NCBI GenBank assembly: GCA_934097105.1
Contig: CAKONI010000003.1
Span: 1-54,235 of the forward strand
Source of the DNA: an uncultured Bacilli bacterium
GTDB lineage: Bacteria > Bacillota_I > Bacilli_A > RF39 > UBA660
Reading direction: 5' to 3'
Length of the DNA stretch: 54,235 bases
The notes under the pieces are model-generated. The model made no database searches. It was not told the DNA's origin and saw nothing but the letters and a program-made list of their open reading frames with translations. The stretch's first letter is position 1. Every line of letters begins with the position of its first letter. Made by a program: the position numbers and the translations under genes. This document shows positions 8,028 through 16,962 of this stretch, piece after piece.

Positions 8028-9446
8028 ATGAAAAAAGGACTATTAAAATATTTAGTGATACTTGCTGCTTTGGTTATTCCATTTGTTGTTAATGCGGAGG
8101 ATGTTACTCAGAATACTACTTTAAAAGGTAATGTAACTGATGGTCTTACTGTTAAAAGTGGAAGTAATGTTACAATTGATTTGGCTGGTTTTGATGTTAG
8201 CAATGTTAGTGGTAAACATACTATTGTAATTGAAAAAGGTGCGACTGCAGTTATTACTGGAAATGGTACTGTTAGTAACAATTCTAATAAGAAGGCACCA
8301 ATTTATAATGATGGTACTTTAACTATTAATAATGGTTTTTACACTCGTAAAGATAGTACTGGAAATAGTTACTATGTAATACTAAATCATGGTGAAATGA
8401 TTATTAATGGCGGAGAATTTTCTATTGCAAATGGGATATCATCATTAATCGATAATGGTTGGTATACACCTTCTGAAAATAAGACTGGTGCGATGGCTTC
8501 TTTAACAATTAACAATGGTACTTTTAACATGAATAATAATGATAAGTATATCAAAAATGATGACTTTGGTGTTATGACTGTTAATGGTGGCGAATTCAAT
8601 ATGTTAAAACCAAGTAGTGCAATTATTGCTAATGTTGGTTTTGCAAGCGGAAAAGAAAAAGTTGTTGTTAATGATGGTACATTTAACTATCAAAGTAGAG
8701 AAGATGCTGATGCTCCTGGGTATGCTATCTGGGATTATGATTGGGCTTCTAAAGGATATAATGACAACTCTACAACTATAGTAAATGGTGGTAAGTTTTA
8801 CTTAACTGGTACAACTGTAAAAGGTATTACTAATGGTACTATTTCTGATAACCAAAAGGAATATCCTGTTATTGGTTCTGATGAATATGTTCTTGTTAAT
8901 GAAGATGAATTAACTCAAAAGGCTATTTCTGAAAAGTTAAATGAAAATCAAGTTAATGATTCTGAAAAGAGTTTGATTAATTCTATAATTCAAAATAAGA
9001 AGTTATCTATTGCAGGACTTTATAACATTGATTTATTCAGTATGTTTAAAAATTTAAAACTTGAACAAATTTCTGAATCTAGCAAACAAATTAATGTAAC
9101 TTTAAAAATTCCATCTGATATATTAAATGTAAAAAATGGATATAAGAGAACTTATTTTGTTGTAAGAGTTCATGATGGTGAAGTTACTGTTTTAGATGCT
9201 AAGAACAATGGTAATGGTACAGTTTCATTTAATTCTAATCAATTCTCTACTTATGCACTTGCATATAAAGATGAAAAGATTACTAATAATGGAAATGGAA
9301 CTGAAAACGGAAATGTTACAAAAACTAGTAATACTAATATTAAGAATCCACAAACTTATGATAGTGTTTTAACTTATGCTATTTTAGGTGTTGTTTCTTT
9401 AGCAGGTATTGCTACTATTCTAGTTGTTAGAAAAAGATTTAATTAA
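8028..9446 (+). CDS. Secreted surface protein with NPQT-type C-terminal sorting signal
   Basis: The 472-residue protein has a signal peptide (residues 1-23, hydrophobic core YLVILAALVIPFVVNA). About 250 residues follow of short repeated beta-strand turns (NNGTFNMNNN, VNGGEFNM, VNDGTFNY, VNGGKFYL), typical of a right-handed beta-helix. A central region carries DVTLKIPSD-like sequence. The C-terminus reads NPQTYDSV, then a membrane segment and a basic tail RKRFN: a cell-wall sorting signal of the NPxT type. Its start is set by an excellent ribosome-binding site 6 nt upstream. It probably acts as an adhesin or wall-attached structural protein; the ligand is unknown. It is a single-gene unit on the plus strand. 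Confidence 0.8.
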   Translation: MKKGLLKYLVILAALVIPFVVNAEDVTQNTTLKGNVTDGLTVKSGSNVTIDLAGFDVSNVSGKHTIVIEKGATAVITGNGTVSNNSNKKAPIYNDGTLTINNGFYTRKDSTGNSYYVILNHGEMIINGGEFSIANGISSLIDNGWYTPSENKTGAMASLTINNGTFNMNNNDKYIKNDDFGVMTVNGGEFNMLKPSSAIIANVGFASGKEKVVVNDGTFNYQSREDADAPGYAIWDYDWASKGYNDNSTTIVNGGKFYLTGTTVKGITNGTISDNQKEYPVIGSDEYVLVNEDELTQKAISEKLNENQVNDSEKSLINSIIQNKKLSIAGLYNIDLFSMFKNLKLEQISESSKQINVTLKIPSDILNVKNGYKRTYFVVRVHDGEVTVLDAKNNGNGTVSFNSNQFSTYALAYKDEKITNNGNGTENGNVTKTSNTNIKNPQTYDSVLTYAILGVVSLAGIATILVVRKRFN

Positions 9447-9448
9447 TT

Positions 9449-9478
9449 AAAAGTCATCGTTTGATGGCTTTTTCTTTT
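9449..9478 (+). terminator. Intrinsic terminator of the surface-protein gene
   Basis: AAAAGTCATC (9449-9458) pairs with GATGGCTTTT (9463-9472, one G-T pair) around a GTTT loop and is followed by TTCTTTT. Confidence 0.85.
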
Positions 9479-9529
9479 GGTATGAAAGTAAATATTTGTA
9501 TATATAAAATTATTGTAGCAAACATTCAT

Positions 9530-9558
9530 TTGACAATTTACATGAAATGTGGTATTAT
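9530..9558 (+). promoter_or_regulatory. Strong SigA-type promoter of the Fic gene
   Basis: A perfect TTGACA (9530-9535) and TATTAT (9553-9558) have a 17-bp spacer, about 30 bp upstream of the ATG. Confidence 0.75.
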
Positions 9559-9588
9559 ATAGCCCAATAAAAAGGATGGTGCGTGTAA

Positions 9589-10512
9589 ATGGAAATAATA
9601 TTACATGATACGGCGAAGAAAATAAATTATTTTAACTTATTTGATTTTTTAAGTAAGATAAAGTTAAATGCTAATGTTTTGGAACATTTGGAAGAAACTA
9701 ATCAAAATTTTGATAATTATTTTAAAAAGTTGGCAAAATATGATGATGAGTTTATACTTTATTTTTGGATAAGTTTGGCTTATGAGGAAATTAAGAATAA
9801 TAATTATGTTGAGAATCATACTTTTAGTAATTTAGATTTGGATATTAAAGATGTTTTTTTTGATAATCTTAATATAAGTCATAGTAGGATTCATAATATA
9901 CATAAGTTTGTTATGAAAGATTCTGATAAAAAAGAGGATGCTGGTCATTATAGAAAAGATGATGTTAGGGTAAGTTATGTTGGGAAAGATTATGAAGAGA
10001 TATTTTGGTATGGCGCGGAGCCTGAGGATATAAAGAAGTTTATGAATGCATTTATTGAAGTTTATAAGACTAATAATATGTCTTTTATTGATTCTAATCC
10101 TTTTTTGAAAAGTTCGCTTATTCATTTGTTATTTTTGAAAATTCATCCTTATTCTGATGGGAATGGGAGAACTTCTAGAATATTACATAATATAAAGTTT
10201 ACTGAAGCACTTAATAAAATATATAAAATGAATTTGAAGATATGTCCGGTTAATTTGTCTAAGAGTATAAATCTTTGTAAACCTACATATGTAGATATAT
10301 TGGATAGTATTTATTTTGATCTTGATCATGATAATAATGAGCAAATAAATAGATGGTTTAACTTTTTGCTTAATATGTATGATGAACAGTTGTTTATGAA
10401 TTCTAATATGATAAATAATATGGATGATGTAATTGAGAGGATTCAAAATATTAAAGATAAATGGGATAATGATAAAATTGTACAATTTAAAAAGCCACGC
10501 ATTAGGTATTAA
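9589..10512 (+). CDS. Fic/DOC family protein (probable AMP transferase)
   Basis: The 307-residue protein has the Fic core motif HPYSDGNGRTSR at residues 186-197 (consensus HxFxxGNGRxxR). The catalytic His and phosphate-binding Asn/Arg residues are intact. Fic enzymes usually transfer AMP from ATP to target hydroxyls. Before the core, EEIKNNNYVENHTFS (residues 66-80) resembles the inhibitory helix of class II Fic proteins. The Glu-Asn pair is kept (75-76), but the usual Ser/Thr four positions before the Glu is Asn. It has its own strong promoter and no adjacent antitoxin gene. It may be a self-inhibited regulator or a toxin; the target is unknown. Confidence 0.85.
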   Translation: MEIILHDTAKKINYFNLFDFLSKIKLNANVLEHLEETNQNFDNYFKKLAKYDDEFILYFWISLAYEEIKNNNYVENHTFSNLDLDIKDVFFDNLNISHSRIHNIHKFVMKDSDKKEDAGHYRKDDVRVSYVGKDYEEIFWYGAEPEDIKKFMNAFIEVYKTNNMSFIDSNPFLKSSLIHLLFLKIHPYSDGNGRTSRILHNIKFTEALNKIYKMNLKICPVNLSKSINLCKPTYVDILDSIYFDLDHDNNEQINRWFNFLLNMYDEQLFMNSNMINNMDDVIERIQNIKDKWDNDKIVQFKKPRIRY

Positions 10513-10525
10513 GCGTGACTTTTTT
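10489..10525. terminator. Bidirectional terminator between fic and spoIVA
   Basis: AAAAAGCCACGC (10489-10500) pairs with GCGTGACTTTTT (10513-10525) with one mismatch. The left arm lies inside the 3' end of the Fic gene and the right arm touches the spoIVA stop, so it serves both convergent genes. Confidence 0.75.
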
Positions 10526-12005
10526 ATATGACAATTGCAATTAAATTATTTGAGCCTTTGTTAACTACTTTGGACATGGTTGTTTGGAATTTATATCTTA
10601 CATTTTCTGGCATCATGGCTATTTTTGATTGTATTCCTTCTTGAACGATTTTGTCTAGACTTCTTCCGAATATTTCACTTGACCAAATGCTGTTTGGATC
10701 GTCTTTGCTGTCTTTCATTAGATAGTCAATTAGTTCTTTGCTTTGGGCTTCAGTTCCGATGATTGGTTCGAAACTAGATTCAACGTCTACTCGTATCATG
10801 TGTATTGAAGGTGCGGTGGCTTTTAATTTTATTCCATACCTACTACCCTGCTTGGTTATTTCTGGTTTATCTAGTTTCATGTCTTTAAGTGTTGGGTTGG
10901 CTACTCCATATCCAGTTGTTTTAACCATTTTTAGGGCTACTTTAAATTGTTCGTAATCGTCTCTTGATTCTTTGTATTCTTGGAACATTGAAAGTAAATT
11001 TGCTTTGTTTGATATATCAACGTCTATCATTTCATTTAGTACTGTTTCGAATAGGTCTTCTGGGGCATCAAGTGTAATTGTAATAATTCCTGTTTTTGGA
11101 TCTACATCGGACATATATGAACTTTTGATGTATTCACAGTCTTCAAAATGAGTAATTATTTTGTCAACATCGCGAAGTTTATCGACTTCTACTACACTCT
11201 CTTTTATTTTTTCAATGTATGCTTTTTTTACATAATGATTTGGTTTTAGAACTCCGATCCACTCAGGGATATCTACGTCTACTTCAAGTATTGGAAATTC
11301 ATATAGGGCTTCACGTAAAATGTTTGTTACTTCTATTTCGTTCATATTAATAACGTCCATTGGAAGTACTGGTACTTTATATTTTTCTTTCATGTCTGTT
11401 ACAAGTTTTGTAGTATCATTTGATGTGGGATTTGTAGTATTAAGTACCATAATGAATGGTTTATTGATACTTTGAAGTTCATTTACTACTTTTTCTTCGG
11501 CTTCTATGTAATCGTTTCTAGTGAATTCTCCGAAGGAACCATCAGTGGTTACAATTATACCGATAGTGGAATGGTCTTTTATTACTTTTTCCGTTCCTAT
11601 TTCTGCTGCTTCGACGAAAGGTATTTCTTCATTGTACCAAGGTGTTTTAACCATTCTAGGTCCATTTTCATCTTCATAGCCTTTTGCTTCTTCAATAACG
11701 TATCCAACACAATCTACAAGTCTCATGTTACAGGTCATGTCATCAATTTTTATTTTTGCAATATTATTGGGTACAAATTTTGGTTCAATAGTCATAATTG
11801 TTTTACCACCGCTAGATTGAGGTATTTCATCTAAGGTTCTTTTTCTTTCATATTCATCATCAATATTAGGCACGACTAAGGATTCAACGACTTTTTTTAT
11901 AAATGTAGATTTTCCTGTACGAACTGCTCCGACGACTCCTAAATATATATCCCCACCAGTACGATAAGCAATATTCTTAATTATCTCTTTTTTGTCCACT
12001 TGCAT
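10524..12005 (-). CDS. spoIVA: Stage IV sporulation protein A (spore coat morphogenetic ATPase)
   Basis: SpoIVA is the ATP-hydrolysing protein that polymerises on the forespore outer membrane as the coat basement layer. The 493-residue product is very close to the Bacillus protein: IAYRTGGDIYLGVVGAVRTGKSTF with Walker A GAVRTGKS, TIMTIEPKFVP, GYEDENGPRM, STIGIIVTTDGS and DDPNSIWSSEIFGRS. It ends LIAIVI (family LIAIIL). A longer frame starts 16 codons upstream, but those residues are not family-like. ATG 12005 follows GAAAGAGAG and gives the standard length and N-terminus. It is a single-gene unit with a SigE-like promoter upstream. Confidence 0.96.
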   Translation of the reverse strand: MQVDKKEIIKNIAYRTGGDIYLGVVGAVRTGKSTFIKKVVESLVVPNIDDEYERKRTLDEIPQSSGGKTIMTIEPKFVPNNIAKIKIDDMTCNMRLVDCVGYVIEEAKGYEDENGPRMVKTPWYNEEIPFVEAAEIGTEKVIKDHSTIGIIVTTDGSFGEFTRNDYIEAEEKVVNELQSINKPFIMVLNTTNPTSNDTTKLVTDMKEKYKVPVLPMDVINMNEIEVTNILREALYEFPILEVDVDIPEWIGVLKPNHYVKKAYIEKIKESVVEVDKLRDVDKIITHFEDCEYIKSSYMSDVDPKTGIITITLDAPEDLFETVLNEMIDVDISNKANLLSMFQEYKESRDDYEQFKVALKMVKTTGYGVANPTLKDMKLDKPEITKQGSRYGIKLKATAPSIHMIRVDVESSFEPIIGTEAQSKELIDYLMKDSKDDPNSIWSSEIFGRSLDKIVQEGIQSKIAMMPENVRYKFQTTMSKVVNKGSNNLIAIVI

Positions 12006-12020
12006 CACTCTCTTTCTGTT

Positions 12021-12051
12021 TAATAATATGATAAGTGAAAAATATTTATAC
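12021..12051 (-). promoter_or_regulatory. SigE-like promoter of spoIVA
   Basis: The minus strand has GTATAAA (12045-12051) and CATATTATTA (12021-12030), an approximate match to the mother-cell SigE pattern (ATA, then CATACAnT). spoIVA is SigE-controlled in Bacillus. Confidence 0.45.
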
Positions 12052-12079
12052 AAAAAAGATGAAAAATTGTTAATGCAAA

Positions 12080-12098
12080 AGAAAAAGGTCTAATGACC
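12080..12098 (-). terminator. Terminator after the split surface-protein gene
   Basis: GGTC/GACC with the loop ATTA on the minus strand is followed by TTTTTCTTTT. The stem begins at the stop codon. Confidence 0.6.
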
Positions 12099-12865
12099 TA
12101 ATTTAATTTTTTTCTATAAACTATGTATCCTCCGATTGATACTACTGATATGATTTCTAGCATTAAGTAAGTCATAATATTATCACTTGTTTTAGGATTT
12201 TTTATTTCTTCATTTTTATAACTTATGCTAAATTTAGTAGTTGCAGTATTTTTATCATTAAATACAACCTTTAAGGTATGGCTTCCTACTGATAAATTAT
12301 CTAAATAGTTTTTCTTAAATGTTAAAATTGTACTACCACTTTTTGAGGTATAATTTTTGTAATCAACTAGTTTTCCGTCTATGTAAACTTTTCCACCTTT
12401 AAATAAATCATAGTTTGCATTTATTTCAAATGTTAGATTTTTGTCTTTATTGATTACATATTTTTGGTTAACACCTTTGATGAATTTATATTCTTTCTTT
12501 ATTTTGTTTTCATTTTCATTTTGATTTTGATTTTCATTTTCGTTTGCGTATTTGAAAGTAAAATTATATGTGCATATAGTGCAATAATCTGTTCTTGTTT
12601 CATTAATTATATTATCAATTTCACCATCATAAGTAAGTTTTGCACCAGTATATTTGGTATGAGTTCCTGAATAATTAGCACTTTTGTTATTTTTGGCATT
12701 AACTACTGATATTACTGCTATGTTTTTATCTTTATTACCTGTTATTTTTATAATTGCTTCATCTTTATTGTCAGTTACTAGTAAACCATCATTAACAACT
12801 TTATAATATAAAGTTTTTGTTAAATCCACGAAGGTTTTTAGGCCATTAGTATTTACTAAAATCAA
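12098..12865 (-). CDS. C-terminal part of a surface protein (frame-shifted from the piece upstream), NPKT sorting signal
   Basis: About 245 residues continue the protein begun at 13349 in a different frame. Family-like sequence starts around NGLKTFVDLTKTLYYKV. The only start is a TTG at 12863-12865 inside the upstream piece, with no ribosome-binding site, so independent translation is doubtful. It holds a Gln/Asn/Glu-rich linker (about residues 110-125), an Ig-like beta domain with YKNYTSKSGSTILTFKKNYL, then the sorting signal NPKTSDNI, a membrane helix and the basic tail RKKLN. Joined, the two parts would make a typical signal-peptide-to-anchor surface protein of about 415 residues. A true frameshift, an assembly error or programmed frameshifting are all possible. 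Confidence 0.65.
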   Translation of the reverse strand: MILVNTNGLKTFVDLTKTLYYKVVNDGLLVTDNKDEAIIKITGNKDKNIAVISVVNAKNNKSANYSGTHTKYTGAKLTYDGEIDNIINETRTDYCTICTYNFTFKYANENENQNQNENENKIKKEYKFIKGVNQKYVINKDKNLTFEINANYDLFKGGKVYIDGKLVDYKNYTSKSGSTILTFKKNYLDNLSVGSHTLKVVFNDKNTATTKFSISYKNEEIKNPKTSDNIMTYLMLEIISVVSIGGYIVYRKKLN

Positions 12866-13349
12866 TTACATGATCGCCCTTGCTTAGGTCAATAGTGCCT
12901 TCTGAGGTGATTCTTTCATAAATATTTTCAACTTTTGTATTAACAACAGTATGTGTCCTTTCAAGTTTAATTTTTAATGTTCCATTAAATTTATCTTTAT
13001 TCAAATTAAATGAACCATTTCCTATAGCATAACGCCATCTATTTATAGTTATTCTAACTTTTCTAGGGTCTACTACAGAACCTGTACTTTCAGGTGGATA
13101 TTCTCTTATTGAAAATTCATAATTTGCCTCATTTAAGTCAATTTTCATGTTATTACTGATGTCTGATATAAGCGTACCATTTTTAAATAATTGAATATTA
13201 CCTATTTTGTCGTAATCAACATATCCGTCATGAATTGTACCTTCTTCAAAATTAAGAGTAACTTCATTTTTAGTATCAGCATTTACATTAATAACAAAGG
13301 TGCATAAACTAATTAGAAGTACCAATAATAATTTATTAATTTTTTTCAT
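12846..13349 (-). CDS. N-terminal part of a surface protein interrupted by a frameshift
   Basis: The 167-residue piece has a clear signal peptide (KKINKLLLVLLISLCTFVINVNA) and a beta-rich domain. It ends at TAA (12846-12848) just after GDHVIDFSKY. The following frame then carries on with matching surface-protein sequence and the cell-wall anchor, with 20 bp of overlap. Without the anchor this fragment would simply be secreted. The ribosome-binding site is AAGGAGA and a SigA-type promoter lies upstream. No homopolymer or obvious slippery heptamer is seen at the junction, which argues for mutation or sequencing error over phase variation. Confidence 0.65.
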   Translation of the reverse strand: MKKINKLLLVLLISLCTFVINVNADTKNEVTLNFEEGTIHDGYVDYDKIGNIQLFKNGTLISDISNNMKIDLNEANYEFSIREYPPESTGSVVDPRKVRITINRWRYAIGNGSFNLNKDKFNGTLKIKLERTHTVVNTKVENIYERITSEGTIDLSKGDHVIDFSKY

Positions 13350-13381
13350 AAAATCTCCTTCTTTCTAAAATTTATATACGT

Positions 13382-13409
13382 ATTATAATAGAAAATTTAA
13401 TAATATCAA
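13382..13409 (-). promoter_or_regulatory. Promoter of the split surface-protein gene
   Basis: TTGATA (13404-13409) and TATAAT (13382-13387) have a 16-bp spacer on the minus strand. Confidence 0.6.
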
Positions 13410-13446
13410 TGAAATTTCCAAATGATGCATTGTTTGGAGTAAAAAT

Positions 13447-13474
13447 TTACAAATTATAGTACCTATAGTATAAT
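13447..13474 (+). promoter_or_regulatory. Promoter of the HTH-protein gene, with a repeated heptamer
   Basis: TTACAA (13447-13452) and TATAAT (13469-13474) have a 16-bp spacer. TATAGTA occurs twice inside the promoter (from about 13455 and 13464), a possible operator for the HTH protein itself. Confidence 0.5.
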
Positions 13475-13491
13475 ATAGTCTGGTGATACAA

Positions 13492-15204
13492 ATGAATTTT
13501 AGTGATAAATTGAATGAGTACTTAAAAAAATTAAATATTACTTCTAAAAAATTATCTGAAATAACGAATATATCTCAATCTGTTATAAGTAGATATAGGA
13601 ATGGTGAGAGGACTCCGCTTAAGGATAGTAAACAATTAGAAATAATAGTAAATAAATTAAATGAAATTAATATTGATCAGAAAATGATAATTAAAGAAGA
13701 TATAAAAAGAGAACTTGAAAAAACAATAAAGAAGGATACTTTTGATTATGACTGTCTTAGTAATAATTTGAATATTTTGATAAAAAGTTTAAGTATAAAC
13801 ATAAATAAGATGTCAAAATATATAAATTTTGATCCTTCGCATATTTCAAGAATAAGATATCAAAAATCGAAGCCATCTGATCCGATAGATTTTCTAACTA
13901 AAATTGCTAATTATGTAGTGGAAAAGCATAATACAGATGATGATAGAGAGATTATTAAAGGGATATTAAATTGTAATGATGATTGTTTTAATGATGAGGT
14001 AAAAATTAAAGAACTTTTATTAAAGTATTTAACTGAGAATACTGGTAGACATGATGATCAAACGAAAAAGTTTTTAATAAATTTTGATAACTTTGATTTA
14101 AATGATTATATAAAGGCAATAAAATTTGATAAGATTAAGATTCCTAATATTCCTTTTTATAAAGGGAAAACAAGAAATTATTATGGAATTGAGGAAATGA
14201 AGAAAGGTGAAATAGATTTTTTTAAAACTACTGTTCTTTCTAAGCAAAATAAGGATATATTTATGTATAGTAATATGCCTATGGAGGATATGGCAAAGGA
14301 TATTGATTTTGGGAAGAAGTGGATGTTTTCGATAGCGTGCTGCTTAAAAAGGGGCTTACATATTAATATAATTCATAATTTAGATAGGCCTTATAATGAA
14401 ATGATGCTTGGTCTTCAAAGTTGGGTTCCAATATATATGACTGGTCAGGTTTCTCCGTTTTATTTTAAGAATAATAAAAATAATGTATATAATCAACTTG
14501 ATTATGTATCTGGTTCGGGGGCTCTTACTGGGGAGGCTATAAAGGGATACCATAATTTGGGCAAGTATTATTTGACTACTAATAGTAAGGAAATAAATTA
14601 TTACAGGGAAAAGGCTGATCTTTTACTTAAAAAGGCTAATCCTTTAATGGAAATATATAAGGATGATAATAAGAATGAGTTTGAAAAGTTTTTGAGTAAT
14701 TCAAAGAAAACAAAAGCAAAAAGAACTAGGATTTTTTCATCTTTACCACTTTTTACTATAGAAAATGATCTTTTAAGGGATATATTAGTGAAAAATAATT
14801 TAAGTAATGAAGAAATAGAAATGATTTTAAAATATAAAAGTGATGAGGAAAATAGTCTTAATGAGATACTTAAGGAAAATATAATTAATGACACAGTTTA
14901 TAAGATTGAGGATAAGGATGAAGAAATAAATCTTTCTCTTGAAAATATATTTTATAGTAATATTACTTATACTTATGAGGATTATTTAAAACATTATGAA
15001 CAGACTATTGCTTATCAAAAAAAATGTAAAAATTATAGAGTGACTGAGACTGATTATAAAACTTTTAATAATATTACAATAACAATATTAGATAATCATT
15101 ACGTAATACTTACTAAGTCTAAGAATCCTACTATTCACTTTGTTATAAGACATCCTAAATTAGTTGATTCAATTAAGAACTTTAATCCAATAATAAAAGA
15201 ATAA
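13492..15204 (+). CDS. XRE-type helix-turn-helix protein with a large uncharacterised domain
   Basis: The protein has 570 residues from ATG 13492, chosen over GTG 13483 because GGTGAT then acts as its ribosome-binding site and the GTG would sit almost at the transcript start. Residues about 1-60 are an XRE DNA-binding domain (SEITNISQSVISRYRNGERTP). A second, similar unit follows at about 95-150 (MSKYINFDPSHISRIRYQKSKPSD). The rest is a large soluble region with a strongly patterned centre (GLHINIIHNLDRPYNEMMLGLQSW, then PIYMTGQVSPFY) seen, as far as I recall, in unnamed HTH proteins of gut Clostridia. The function is unknown. It converges on the HEPN gene with a 1-bp gap, and an ATAATTTAA/TTAAATTAT stem (15201-15228) lies at the junction. 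Confidence 0.75.
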   Translation: MNFSDKLNEYLKKLNITSKKLSEITNISQSVISRYRNGERTPLKDSKQLEIIVNKLNEINIDQKMIIKEDIKRELEKTIKKDTFDYDCLSNNLNILIKSLSININKMSKYINFDPSHISRIRYQKSKPSDPIDFLTKIANYVVEKHNTDDDREIIKGILNCNDDCFNDEVKIKELLLKYLTENTGRHDDQTKKFLINFDNFDLNDYIKAIKFDKIKIPNIPFYKGKTRNYYGIEEMKKGEIDFFKTTVLSKQNKDIFMYSNMPMEDMAKDIDFGKKWMFSIACCLKRGLHINIIHNLDRPYNEMMLGLQSWVPIYMTGQVSPFYFKNNKNNVYNQLDYVSGSGALTGEAIKGYHNLGKYYLTTNSKEINYYREKADLLLKKANPLMEIYKDDNKNEFEKFLSNSKKTKAKRTRIFSSLPLFTIENDLLRDILVKNNLSNEEIEMILKYKSDEENSLNEILKENIINDTVYKIEDKDEEINLSLENIFYSNITYTYEDYLKHYEQTIAYQKKCKNYRVTETDYKTFNNITITILDNHYVILTKSKNPTIHFVIRHPKLVDSIKNFNPIIKE

Positions 15205-15205
15205 T

Positions 15206-16873
15206 TTAATTTCTTTTTTTTAAATTATCCTCTATTTCATCAAAGTATTTATCTAATATATCTATATTGTTATTGAATAGTTCCATAAATTTTAAAATGG
15301 TAAATTCTGCTTTAAAGGTTAGTTTTCCTTCGTAAATATCGCTAAATATTATTTTACTGTCTTGGAATGTTTCTCCTGGCATGACTTTGTAATTACCATG
15401 GGAAATGGAGTTTCTAATTCCTTCGATGATGCTTTTATTTTTTATATATAGTTCTCTGTTATTGTAATATTTAAGTTTATTTTCTAGGTTTTTAATATCC
15501 TTTTTTATAGTTTCCATGTCATTACATATTTTAATTAAGTTATTTTTAATTGTTGCTTTTGCTTTTTGGTTTTTTGCTTGAGAGATGTTGCAATAGTTAT
15601 TTAAGTTATTGTTATAACGTGCTATAAGAGTTAATAGTCTTTTGTTTAAAGATTTTAGTTTAGTATCTATTTCGGAATAGAAACTGTCATTATTATCATT
15701 TTTGATGATACTATTATCATCAAATTTTAGTTTGGAGAAATCAAGTCCCTTCCCATCATTGTTTTTATATATTTTTTCTAGAGGAATACTGAAAAGGCTA
15801 TTAAAGACACTGATAAGGGATGCAACTAGATTATCGTAGTTTATATAAAAACTTCCCCCATATTTTTTTGCTAGGGAATCTACTATAGAATTTAGATTGG
15901 TGGAACCACTTTTGGAAATTTCTTCAATTATGTAAAGATTGGTAAGATTTGCAAGTAAGGGATTAAATTCATTGTAGGATGATTCTATTTTTCTTTGAAC
16001 TTCATTTGTAATGGTTGATACTTGATTGTCGTAGGTGTATCTTTCTTGAGTAAGTATAGTATTTTGGATTAAGGGGATAAGTTCCATAATACTTTTGTAC
16101 TTGTTCATTTTATAATAGTCAGCTTTTAATATATATCCATTTTCTTTATATTCTTTTCTTAAATTTTGTATGCTATTAAAGTCCATATTAGTGGTATTTT
16201 TTAATGTATTTAGTTTTTTATTGAACTTATCTATTTCATATTTTTCTAGAAAATTGTTATCTTCTCGGGATAAATTAAAGTTAATGTTTGTACAATTGTT
16301 TATGACATGTTTAATTTCTTCTGTGGATGTGATTTTTTTTGGTTTTTTGTCTTTAGAGATTTCATTTACAGTTATGTTTCTAGAATAGTTTTTAGTTTTT
16401 GTATAGAAAAAGTTATTACGAAGAGATGTGATTATAAATTTGGAAAGTTTATTAATATCGATTGAGATGTTTGTGTTTTCGACGTTAATAATTACTTCTT
16501 CTTTATCAAAATCTATTAAAAAATCTCCATGAGCAATTTTGTTTCTTAAGGTGGCTACGAGAGTTGAGCCATCTTTAAATTCATAGTTATCTATCATATA
16601 ACCAGATGCCGTTTTTTCGGAAATTATAGATACACTTTTTTCTAATGAATCATTATATAGTTTGGATTCATAATTTAAGTTTCCGGTATTTTCTACGATA
16701 TTTTCTTTAATACTCAAGAATATATTAGAGATTGCTCCCATTTTAGCAGCGCATAAAAACCTTTTTTCTGTTATATAATTTGGATGATTAATTTCATATA
16801 GATTATTTAACATAAAACCTACAAATTCTTTTGTGCCTAAATAATAATTTGCAACAAATTTCAAGTAGTCCAT
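15206..16873 (-). CDS. Large protein with two HEPN-type RNxxxH motifs
   Basis: The protein has 555 residues from ATG 16873, preceded by GGTGAT; the longer frame upstream is not favoured. Two motifs of the HEPN RNase/nucleotidyltransferase-partner type occur: RNKIAHGDF (R110-H115) and RNSISHGNY (R487-H492). Each is followed by a similar beta-rich segment, suggesting duplicated domains at both ends. The middle (about 170-450) is helical and Asn/Lys-rich. HEPN proteins are common toxins and defence effectors that cleave RNA, but ApeA-like HEPN domains can also be catalytically different. No named family is recognised. It faces the HTH protein gene tail to tail. Confidence 0.65.
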   Translation of the reverse strand: MDYLKFVANYYLGTKEFVGFMLNNLYEINHPNYITEKRFLCAAKMGAISNIFLSIKENIVENTGNLNYESKLYNDSLEKSVSIISEKTASGYMIDNYEFKDGSTLVATLRNKIAHGDFLIDFDKEEVIINVENTNISIDINKLSKFIITSLRNNFFYTKTKNYSRNITVNEISKDKKPKKITSTEEIKHVINNCTNINFNLSREDNNFLEKYEIDKFNKKLNTLKNTTNMDFNSIQNLRKEYKENGYILKADYYKMNKYKSIMELIPLIQNTILTQERYTYDNQVSTITNEVQRKIESSYNEFNPLLANLTNLYIIEEISKSGSTNLNSIVDSLAKKYGGSFYINYDNLVASLISVFNSLFSIPLEKIYKNNDGKGLDFSKLKFDDNSIIKNDNNDSFYSEIDTKLKSLNKRLLTLIARYNNNLNNYCNISQAKNQKAKATIKNNLIKICNDMETIKKDIKNLENKLKYYNNRELYIKNKSIIEGIRNSISHGNYKVMPGETFQDSKIIFSDIYEGKLTFKAEFTILKFMELFNNNIDILDKYFDEIEDNLKKRN

Positions 16874-16940
16874 TGATATCACCATCAAGATGATATCATA
16901 AAATTGCTTAGATGACAATCATTTTTCTTTTTTGCATTAG

Positions 16941-16962
16941 AAAAAGTCCAACTTTATTGGAC
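16941..16962 (-). terminator. Terminator-like hairpin upstream of the HEPN gene
   Basis: GTCCAA (16946-16951) and TTGGAC (16957-16962) form a stem with the loop CTTTA. On the minus strand a TTTTTC run follows. It would end a minus-strand transcript arising in the gap, before the HEPN gene. Confidence 0.5.
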
